Origin: an uncultured Flavobacteriales bacterium
Lineage (GTDB): Bacteria > Bacteroidota > Bacteroidia > Flavobacteriales > BACL11
DNA length: 43,700 nucleotides
Assembly (NCBI GenBank): GCA_905478765.1
Contig: CAJQJY010000017.1
Span: 1-43,700 of the forward strand
Direction: 5' to 3'
A program made the translations under genes and the position numbers. This document shows positions 34,654 through 41,394 of the stretch, one piece after another; the first letter of the stretch is position 1; the number at the start of each line of letters is the position of its first letter. Under the pieces are notes generated by a model. It searched no databases. It was not told the DNA's origin and saw only the letters and a list, made by a program, of their open reading frames with translations.

Positions 34654-35025
34654 TTATTCTTCGTCTTTATAATTTCTAAATTTGGCATCTCCCCAAAAAT
34701 CTTCAATGTTGTAAAATGCTCTTGTTTTTTTCTGAAAAACATGCACAATAATATCTGAGTAATCCATTAAAACCCATTCGCCAATATTATTACCTTCAAT
34801 ATGAAATGGCTTTTCACCTAAATCTCTTGAAATCGTTTTTTTTATATTACTTTCAATAGAATTTACGTGCGTGTTAGATGTTCCTGTGCAAATAACAAAA
34901 TACTTGCAGATAGCTGAATCAATTTTTCTTAAATCTAAGGAAACAATCTCTTTTCCTTTAACATCCTGAATCGCGTTAATTATGTTCTCTAACAGAATAT
35001 TTGTTGCATCAATTTTTTTAGCCAT
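34654..35025 (-). CDS. rsfS: Ribosomal silencing factor RsfS
   Basis: Binds L14 and blocks 30S-50S joining when nutrients are short. The 123-aa protein has the RsfS (Iojap) motifs LENIINAIQDVKGKEIVSLDLRKID, YFVICTGTSNTHVNSIESNIKK and the WVLMDYSDIIVHVFQKKTRAFYNIEDFWGDA segment. It is the first gene of the rsfS-ftsH-DUF2007-cdsA-psd operon. Its promoter and leader are the module at 35026-35056, shared with fbaA. Confidence 0.96.
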   Translation of the reverse strand: MAKKIDATNILLENIINAIQDVKGKEIVSLDLRKIDSAICKYFVICTGTSNTHVNSIESNIKKTISRDLGEKPFHIEGNNIGEWVLMDYSDIIVHVFQKKTRAFYNIEDFWGDAKFRNYKDEE

Positions 35026-35034
35026 ATATATTTT

Positions 35035-35056
35035 TAAATTTGCGGTTGCAAAAATA
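35035..35056. promoter_or_regulatory. Divergent promoter module (plus TAAATTTG, minus TATTTTTG)
   Basis: The plus box is 35035-35042 and the minus box 35049-35056, six bases apart, both perfect TAnnTTTG matches. The minus box serves rsfS (23 bases to its ATG). The plus box is 54 bases before the birA TTG start. The layout and the 18 bases 35025-35042 are the same as in the fbaA region. Confidence 0.5.
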
Positions 35057-35096
35057 CATTTTTTAAACTAATAAATTCTGAATAATTTATACTCAT

Positions 35097-35822
35097 TTGT
35101 TTACTGATAATAACATAATATTAAAGAAGGGAGGTTCAACAAATTCTTATGCTTTGAAGCTGAAGAATACAGCTGTTTTTAAAGAGGGATTAGTTGTTAC
35201 TGCTGATTTTCAAACTAGAGGGAAGGGACAAAGAGGTAAAGAATGGGAGAGTAATAGTGGTGAAAACTTGTTGTTGTCAGCAGTAATTGAGTCGAATATT
35301 TCTATTAATAATCAGTTTGACTTAAACATCGTATCTTCTTTAGCGGTAATGGATTGTTTAAAAAGTTATGATATAGATTCTCAAATAAAATGGCCAAATG
35401 ATATTTTGGTTAACAAATGTAAAATAGCTGGAATTCTGATTCAAAATTTAATTTCTAAAAATAGAATAACTCATACTGTAATTGGAATTGGGTTAAATAT
35501 AAATCAGATTGAGTTTACTAATTTTTACCCTTCAGCTACATCAATTCAAAAGGAATTAGGTGCAGTAATAAAAATTGCAGATGTTAAAGATAGTTTGCTT
35601 AATGCACTGCAACTTAGATTGGAAAGTTACAGGTTAAATTCTGATTTAAAGCAGGTGTATCTATCAAATTTGTTTCAGAAAGATAAAGTTGCAAATTTTG
35701 AAAGTAGTAATCAAAAATTTATGGGCATTATTAGAGCAGTAACTAAAAGTGGTTTGTTGCAAATTGAAACTAAAGACTCCATAAAAGAATTTAATTTACA
35801 AGAAGTTAAAATGCTGTTTTAG
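35097..35822 (+). CDS. birA: Biotin--[acetyl-CoA-carboxylase] ligase
   Basis: Activates biotin and attaches it to the biotin carrier protein of acetyl-CoA carboxylase. The 241-aa protein has no N-terminal helix-turn-helix, so it is the enzyme-only form. Motifs are GGSTNSYALKL, the biotinyl-AMP loop TADFQTRGKGQRGKEWES, ENLLLSAVIES, IKWPNDILVNKCKIAGILIQN and VIGIGLNIN. The start is unclear: TTG at 35097 is used here; ATT at 35085 would add four residues (IYTH). No in-frame ATG exists before the conserved region. The stop overlaps the SRPBCC gene by 4 bases. Confidence 0.93.
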   Translation: MFTDNNIILKKGGSTNSYALKLKNTAVFKEGLVVTADFQTRGKGQRGKEWESNSGENLLLSAVIESNISINNQFDLNIVSSLAVMDCLKSYDIDSQIKWPNDILVNKCKIAGILIQNLISKNRITHTVIGIGLNINQIEFTNFYPSATSIQKELGAVIKIADVKDSLLNALQLRLESYRLNSDLKQVYLSNLFQKDKVANFESSNQKFMGIIRAVTKSGLLQIETKDSIKEFNLQEVKMLF

Positions 35823-36208
35823 AAATTCTGCATTTTACTTGCTAAAACATCTAAAAACTGAGTAAGAGGTTTTTCAACCATCTTTTTCATCATCATGTTC
35901 AGTTCAGCATTTATTTCTAATCTTGCTTGGCATTGCTCCCCTTTTTCAGTTATAAAGCAATCTAATGAAAATGGAACTTGACTGTCCTTTGTAGTTAATG
36001 ATATTTTAGAATGCTCAATTTTTTCTCCAATTTCTAAATATAATTTTGGCATTCCTTTCATTTTAAAAGAACAAGTAGTAGCTGTGCTTTCAAAATCTTC
36101 AATTTGTGAAGGCATTATTTCTTTTAAATTGTTTAAGTCTCCAATTTTTGTAAAGAAATCCTCAGCAGTTCTGTTTACTATTACCTCAGGTGATTTGAAT
36201 GTAGCCAT
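35819..36208 (-). CDS. SRPBCC-fold (START-like) small protein
   Basis: A 129-aa protein with a START/SRPBCC layout: N-terminal strand (KSPEVIVNRTAEDFFTKIGDLNNLKEIMP), beta sheet with CSFKMKGMPKLYLEIGEKIEHSKISL, and a long C-terminal helix (MMMKKMVEKPLTQFLDVLASKMQ). Such folds bind hydrophobic ligands. No specific ligand or reaction can be inferred. It starts 3 bases after pyrE, and this pairing occurs in other Bacteroidota as far as can be recalled. Confidence 0.8.
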   Translation of the reverse strand: MATFKSPEVIVNRTAEDFFTKIGDLNNLKEIMPSQIEDFESTATTCSFKMKGMPKLYLEIGEKIEHSKISLTTKDSQVPFSLDCFITEKGEQCQARLEINAELNMMMKKMVEKPLTQFLDVLASKMQNF

Positions 36209-36211
36209 AAT

Positions 36212-36853
36212 TTATTTTTTCCAGATTGCGGGGTTATCTCTCCACTTATTAAGTACAGTTAAATCAGATTCTTCAACATATTGTTGCTCTTTTGCTATTG
36301 GCAATAAAGTGCTGTAATCACATAATGACACATATTCGCATTCTGCTTTTTTAAAGTTTTCGGCTGCAGCATCAAATCCATAAGTAAATATGGAAACAAT
36401 TCCTTTGACATTCATTCCAGCATCTTTTAAAACTTGAGCAGAATCAAGACTACTTTTACCGCTACTAATTAAATCTTCAACTAGTATTACTGATTGTCCT
36501 TCTTCAAAAAACCCTTCAATTTGATTTTGTTTTCCGTACTCTTTTGCTTTTGACCTTACATATATAAACGGTAATCCTAACTCCTCAGCTACTAATGCTC
36601 CATGAGGAATTCCCGCAGTAGCAACACCAGCTATTACATTCGCTCCTTTGTAATGGTTTTTCACAATTGCAGCTAACCCTTGCTTAATATTCGTTCTAAT
36701 CTGAGGGTAAGAAAGTGTTTTTCTGTTATCGCAATAGATTGGAGAATTCCAACCTGCAGTCCATTTAAAATGATTGTTAGGTTGTAAAATAATTGCGTTT
36801 ATTTGCAGTAACGATTTTGCTACTTGTTTAGCAATGTCAATATCATATATCAT
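36212..36853 (-). CDS. pyrE: Orotate phosphoribosyltransferase
   Basis: Joins orotate to PRPP to make OMP in pyrimidine synthesis. The 213-aa protein has FKWTAGWNSPIYCDNRKTLSYPQ (orotate side), VIAGVATAGIPHGALVAEELGLPFIYVRSKAKEYGKQNQIEG and the PRPP motif VILVEDLISSGKSSLDSAQVLKDAG. A -7 box at 36858-36865 ends four bases before the ATG, so the mRNA is probably leaderless. The start codon is one base from the divergent NUDIX start codon. Confidence 0.96.
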   Translation of the reverse strand: MIYDIDIAKQVAKSLLQINAIILQPNNHFKWTAGWNSPIYCDNRKTLSYPQIRTNIKQGLAAIVKNHYKGANVIAGVATAGIPHGALVAEELGLPFIYVRSKAKEYGKQNQIEGFFEEGQSVILVEDLISSGKSSLDSAQVLKDAGMNVKGIVSIFTYGFDAAAENFKKAECEYVSLCDYSTLLPIAKEQQYVEESDLTVLNKWRDNPAIWKK

Positions 36854-36854
36854 A

Positions 36855-37325
36855 ATGCAAAAATATAAAGTTTATATAAATAACAAACCTAAAATTATAA
36901 CAGATAATTGGAAAGAATTTTGTTCTGATTACACCTTAATTGAGGCAGCAGGTGGATTGGTATATAATGCTATAAATCAAATTCTTATGATTTTTAGAAA
37001 TGATAAATGGGATTTACCAAAAGGGAAATTGGAGGTTGGTGAAAATATAAATCAATGCGCAATTCGTGAAGTTAAGGAGGAATGTGGAGTTGATAATTTA
37101 GTAATTATTAAACCCTTAAAAGATACTTATCATACATATGAAATGAGTGGAGTTGCGATACTTAAAAGAACTTATTGGTTTAAAATGAAAACTAATTTTA
37201 CTGCTGATTTAATTCCACAATTAAAAGAAGGAATTACAAAAGTAGAATGGGTAAGCAAAGAAGGTGTTTCAACAAGATTAGAAAATTCTTATGGAAATAT
37301 TAATGAGATTTTTGCTGATGAATAA
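36855..37325 (+). CDS. NUDIX hydrolase
   Basis: A 156-aa protein hydrolysing a nucleoside diphosphate-linked substrate that cannot be named from sequence. The perfect Nudix box (GX5EX7REUXEEXGU) is at residues 57-79, GKLEVGENINQCAIREVKEECGV. An N-terminal stretch of about 35 residues (MQKYKVYINNKPKIITDNWKEF) precedes the domain. A longer reading from 36774 lies inside pyrE and is rejected. Its promoter must lie inside pyrE; no good -7 box was seen there. The stop codon overlaps the start of the LtaS-like gene by 8 bases. Confidence 0.9.
   Translation: MQKYKVYINNKPKIITDNWKEFCSDYTLIEAAGGLVYNAINQILMIFRNDKWDLPKGKLEVGENINQCAIREVKEECGVDNLVIIKPLKDTYHTYEMSGVAILKRTYWFKMKTNFTADLIPQLKEGITKVEWVSKEGVSTRLENSYGNINEIFADE
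36858..36865 (-). promoter_or_regulatory. -7 box TATTTTTG for pyrE, inside NUDIX codons 2-4
   Basis: A perfect TAnnTTTG match on the minus strand, ending four bases before the pyrE ATG. It lies within the first codons of the divergent NUDIX gene. Confidence 0.5.
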
Positions 37326-39162
37326 TTTAAAATACTTCATAAAGTTATTTGCTTTTTGGTTGTTTTACTTTTTTGTAAATCGCTTGTTTTTTATTGCTAA
37401 TTATTTAGAGGAATTCTCTAAAGTTTCTACAGATGAATTGCTTCAGATTTTCCCAAAATCAATTGGATTAGATATTTCGTTTATTGGATACTTATCAGTA
37501 GTAATTGTTTTGTTTTTATTTCTTAATTCTTTAGTGTTAAGCAAAAGGATCAATACTTTTATTAGTGGTATCATTTATTGGATAAATGCTTTCTTTATAG
37601 TGGTTTCTGCTCTGATAATAGGTGGAGAAATCTCGCTTTATGCTGAGTGGGGCACGAAACTTAATTTCACTGCATTGAGTCATTTTGCAAATCCATCAGA
37701 AGTTTTTGCTACTGGCTCTATTGCAAACTATGTTATAATGCTTATTGCACTTTTAATTGCAGTAGTTTTTGTTAAAATTTATTCGCTTTATGTACATCAG
37801 TATTTTATTGCAACAAAATATAATGTAAAGCAGTTTGTGTACAAATTATTAAAACTGCCATTGGTTTTAGGTATTTTACTTTTAATTGTACGGGGAGGCT
37901 GGCAAGAAATACCAATAAATTTGAGTGATGCTTATTTTTCAAAAAACATAATTGTAAACGATGTGTCTGTAAATCCGAATTGGAATTTATTGCAGAACAT
38001 CCTTAAGAATAAAAGCAATTTTAAAGGAAATCCTTATAAAAAACACTCTCAAGAAAAAGTAGATGAATTTATGAATAGCGTAAAAAATGAAAGCGATTCT
38101 ACTACTTATATTTTAAATACTAAAACACCAAATATTGTTTTTATCCTACTTGAAAGTTGGTCAGCCGATAATGTTGAAAGTTTAGGTGGACTTAAAGGAA
38201 TTACTCCTAACTTTAAAGCACTTGAAAAAGAGGGTTTACTTTTTTCTAACTTTTATTCTAATGGTTGGACTTCTGACCAAGCAATGAGTTCTATTTTTTC
38301 TTCTTTTCCAGTATTGCCGCATGCATATATTATTAATCAAACAGATAAAGCTAGAAAGTTACCGTCATTTAATAAATCCTTAACTGATTATCATTCATCT
38401 TATTTTTTTGGTGGACAACTAACCTATGGGAATATCAAAGGCTATTTGCTTTCCCAAGGATTTGATAAAGTAAAAGACGGTGCAGATTTTAAGCATTTGA
38501 AATCAGGTAGTTTGGGGGTGCATGATGAGTATATGTTTACTCAATTTAAAGAAGAATTGAATGATTTACCTCAACCATTTATGAGTGCACTTTTCACAAT
38601 TAGCTCTCATTCTCCTTATGATTTTCCTGATGAGCATAAACTATCTTTCAATAGTAAACAAGATGAATATGTAAATTCAGTTGCTTATACCGATAAATGT
38701 TTGGGTAATTTTATGAAAAGTGTTAAAAATGAGAATTGGTATGCCAATACCTTATTTGTAATTGTTGCCGATCATAGCCATAATTCTCCTATCAAAAGAA
38801 GATTTGCACAAAAAGAAAGATTTAAAATTCCTATGCTTTGGTATGGTGAAGTTTTAGATGCAAACTATCAAGGAAATGAGTGGAATTCTTTATCTTCTCA
38901 TCTTGATATTGCTCCTACTATTTTGAATCAGATGGATATTAATGTTGATAATGATTATTTTGGTGCAGATATCTTAGGCAATAATTCTGGATTTATTTTT
39001 TACTGTTTTGGTAGTGGTTATGGTATTATTAAAGAAGATGGCAATTCTGCTTTTTCTATAAAATATAATAAGTTTATTGAAAGTAATTTTAATGATAGTA
39101 GTATTGTATCTGAAGCTGAGATGTTCTTACAATATTCATTTGATGAATATTTAAAATATTAA
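37318..39162 (+). CDS. LtaS/MdoB-type membrane sulfatase-fold enzyme
   Basis: A 614-aa membrane protein of the alkaline phosphatase superfamily related to lipoteichoic acid synthase and phosphoglycerol transferases. About five N-terminal helices (first 200 residues) precede the periplasmic catalytic domain: E279 in FILLESWSADN, nucleophile T318 in NGWTSDQA, and D485-H486 in VADHSHNS. In this Gram-negative setting a phosphoglycerol or phosphoethanolamine transferase is more likely than teichoic acid synthesis. The ATG at 37318 overlaps the NUDIX stop; upstream in-frame ATGs at 37291 and 37303 are less likely. The stop overlaps the next, convergent gene. Confidence 0.9.
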   Translation: MNNLKYFIKLFAFWLFYFFVNRLFFIANYLEEFSKVSTDELLQIFPKSIGLDISFIGYLSVVIVLFLFLNSLVLSKRINTFISGIIYWINAFFIVVSALIIGGEISLYAEWGTKLNFTALSHFANPSEVFATGSIANYVIMLIALLIAVVFVKIYSLYVHQYFIATKYNVKQFVYKLLKLPLVLGILLLIVRGGWQEIPINLSDAYFSKNIIVNDVSVNPNWNLLQNILKNKSNFKGNPYKKHSQEKVDEFMNSVKNESDSTTYILNTKTPNIVFILLESWSADNVESLGGLKGITPNFKALEKEGLLFSNFYSNGWTSDQAMSSIFSSFPVLPHAYIINQTDKARKLPSFNKSLTDYHSSYFFGGQLTYGNIKGYLLSQGFDKVKDGADFKHLKSGSLGVHDEYMFTQFKEELNDLPQPFMSALFTISSHSPYDFPDEHKLSFNSKQDEYVNSVAYTDKCLGNFMKSVKNENWYANTLFVIVADHSHNSPIKRRFAQKERFKIPMLWYGEVLDANYQGNEWNSLSSHLDIAPTILNQMDINVDNDYFGADILGNNSGFIFYCFGSGYGIIKEDGNSAFSIKYNKFIESNFNDSSIVSEAEMFLQYSFDEYLKY

Positions 39163-40010
39163 GTCGTTTTTAATAAACAAGATGATATTTCTATAGTCCA
39201 TAGCAATATAGATACTATTACTAATAGTATTAATAATTCTAACCTATTTCTCCAGAAAAATTGAACTAAACGGAAACTCCATAGGGTTCGCAAAAAAAAT
39301 ATATTAGTTCCTTGCAATTTATCAGAAGCTTCAGGAGTAATAATTGTATCTAATTTAGTTTGACAAAAATAATCTAGACCTTCCATCTGCATATTACTTT
39401 TCTCTCCATATCTATCTCCTAGAAACCTTCTATCAACATAAGTAAATGGAATAACTTTTTCAGCTAACCCAATCTTAGAAAGTTCATGAGAACCACAAGA
39501 AGCAAAATCTCTGAAGTTATCAAATTGATCTTTGCAGATTACTTGAATACAAGACTCTGGGAAGCAGTATTTATTAGCCCATAAGCCTGTCCAGCCGGTC
39601 TTTAAACTATTTATATAATCAAACATCCTATTAGAAATTAAAAATGCGTCAGCCTCAATATGCACGATTTTTTCGTAATTATATTTTTCAGCTATTTCTA
39701 GTGAAGCACAGAAGCTTCTCCACCAACCCTCATTATTTGCAGAGTTATGAGACCAGTTCAATCCTTTTCTATTATTAAATGAATATAAATTAATTTTATT
39801 TGTTTCTTGAAAGTTGCCTAATTGACCCTCTTTTATAATATGCACCATATCATCTGTCATCACTTCTAAATCAGAACTGTCATCAATTAAATACATGTTC
39901 TTGTCATTAGTAAATGGATGATGATTATAATAATCAATCCATTTTTGGTATCTTTTAAGATACAATTCTTCCGTATCAAAGTAGGATGTACAAAAGATAA
40001 GTGTCTTCAT
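39159..40010 (-). CDS. Glycosyltransferase-like protein with C-terminal membrane helix
   Basis: A 283-aa protein not assigned to a named family. The N-terminus (TLIFCTSYFDTEELYLKRYQKWIDYY, then MYLIDDSSD) and the central IVHIEADAFLISNRMFDYI look like a GT-A fold, with E-A-D in place of the usual metal-binding D-x-D. WWRSFCASLEIAEKY precedes it. The last 45 residues hold an amphipathic Trp/Arg-rich part and one membrane helix (LELLILLVIVSILLWTI), so the protein is probably anchored to the inner membrane. It stands alone, with its own -7 box. Donor and acceptor are unknown. Confidence 0.65.
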   Translation of the reverse strand: MKTLIFCTSYFDTEELYLKRYQKWIDYYNHHPFTNDKNMYLIDDSSDLEVMTDDMVHIIKEGQLGNFQETNKINLYSFNNRKGLNWSHNSANNEGWWRSFCASLEIAEKYNYEKIVHIEADAFLISNRMFDYINSLKTGWTGLWANKYCFPESCIQVICKDQFDNFRDFASCGSHELSKIGLAEKVIPFTYVDRRFLGDRYGEKSNMQMEGLDYFCQTKLDTIITPEASDKLQGTNIFFLRTLWSFRLVQFFWRNRLELLILLVIVSILLWTIEISSCLLKTT

Positions 40011-40040
40011 TAGTTATGTAATATTAAAAATAATATAGGG

Positions 40041-40048
40041 CAAAGGTA
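40041..40048 (-). promoter_or_regulatory. -7 box TACCTTTG for the glycosyltransferase-like gene
   Basis: A perfect TAnnTTTG match on the minus strand, 30 bases before the ATG. The leader contains an AT-only inverted repeat (40021-40036). Confidence 0.45.
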
Positions 40049-40080
40049 ACTAAAAAGCACATTCTTATCTAAGCATTAGC

Positions 40081-41394
40081 TTACTGCTCATAACTTTGAA
40101 TAATACCACCAGTAATTTTAAGTAGCGCAATTTTGCTTTCCACTAAATTATAAGCAGCTTGCTGTGCATTAATACCTGAATTAATAAAAGCAATTTCAAT
40201 ATCCCTAAGCATAAATGAATTGATAACTCCTCTATTTTTTTTGTCGTTAGCTAGAAAGTAATTAGTTTCAGCAATTTTAAAAGCTTTTTGGTTTAAACTA
40301 AAAGCTGATATTCTGCTGTTGTATTTGTTATTTATCAAAGATAATTGATGCAATACTTCTCTTTTAACTTTTTCGTATTGTAAATCGTTTATTTCCTTTT
40401 GTACTTTTACCTTTCTTAAGGTGCTGTATAGTTTTCCTCCATCAAATAATCGAAAATTAACTGAGAAATTTGCAAAATAATTTAAGCTTTCTCCAGTGTT
40501 GTCCATACTATTACTAAGCTCTCCAATATCATAAGTACTCTCGTTATAAGCAGCTCCTGAGTTTACTGAAATCATAGGGTAAAATACTGCTTTTGATAGG
40601 CGAATATCTTGCTTTGCTAGTTGTATGTTGTAATACTGATTTTTGATATTTGTATTATCAGCAAGTGTGCTAGCTTTTAAGTTATCATATGAGAATAATT
40701 GTATTTCAGTATCAATCTCATCAGTAAAGTTCCAAGTTGTTTCAATTTCTTTTCCTAGAGTAAGATTAAGGTTTTTGATTGCATTATTATAGTTGAGTTC
40801 TTGCATAATAAGATTTGAACTATCTGTAAGCATAGCATTTTCAATTTGTAATAAATCAATTTTACTACTTACTCCAATATCATATTTTGTTTGCAGATAT
40901 TCCAAACGATTATTTGCCAGACGCACAACTTTTTGTAATAATTCTAATCTTTTCTTTTGCAGTACACAGTTGTAGTATTGTAGGATGATTCCTTGTATGG
41001 TATTTTCTATGCTTAGTGTTGCATTATTACTACTTCTTTCTTCCAAATTTCTTAGTTTAGCTTTGTTTGCTCTAATTGCAAATCCATTGAAGAGAGTCCA
41101 GCTGAGATTAACACTACCATTTATTGAAGTAGAGCGTAGCTCTTGTTGTATAAATGAGGCTGGATTATTAGATTGATCTGATAAAGATTCTTCTTTTCTT
41201 ACTGATAGGTTTATAGCAGGTAATGCGCCAGCATTAGTCCAGTTGTTATTTATTTTATTAATATTCTGTTTTTTTGTACTTATTTGTATGTTATAATTTT
41301 TCCAAAGTCCTATTTTAATTGCATCCATTAAGCTAAGTGAGTCTTGGCCATAAAGAATATTAGATAGTAATAATAGTAGTATGATTTTCTTCAT
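40081..41394 (-). CDS. TolC-family outer membrane efflux protein
   Basis: A 437-aa outer membrane factor with a signal peptide (residues 1-17, ending LYGQ). It has the duplicated coiled-coil/barrel layout: SLMDAIKIGLWKNYNIQISTKKQNI, LSWTLFNGFAIRANKAKL, then YFANFSVNFRLFDGGKLYSTLRKVKVQKEIND and a final heptad-rich helix. It provides the outer membrane channel for a tripartite pump. It overlaps the RND pump stop by one base (TAATG), so the two form one export unit. Confidence 0.94.
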   Translation of the reverse strand: MKKIILLLLLSNILYGQDSLSLMDAIKIGLWKNYNIQISTKKQNINKINNNWTNAGALPAINLSVRKEESLSDQSNNPASFIQQELRSTSINGSVNLSWTLFNGFAIRANKAKLRNLEERSSNNATLSIENTIQGIILQYYNCVLQKKRLELLQKVVRLANNRLEYLQTKYDIGVSSKIDLLQIENAMLTDSSNLIMQELNYNNAIKNLNLTLGKEIETTWNFTDEIDTEIQLFSYDNLKASTLADNTNIKNQYYNIQLAKQDIRLSKAVFYPMISVNSGAAYNESTYDIGELSNSMDNTGESLNYFANFSVNFRLFDGGKLYSTLRKVKVQKEINDLQYEKVKREVLHQLSLINNKYNSRISAFSLNQKAFKIAETNYFLANDKKNRGVINSFMLRDIEIAFINSGINAQQAAYNLVESKIALLKITGGIIQSYEQ

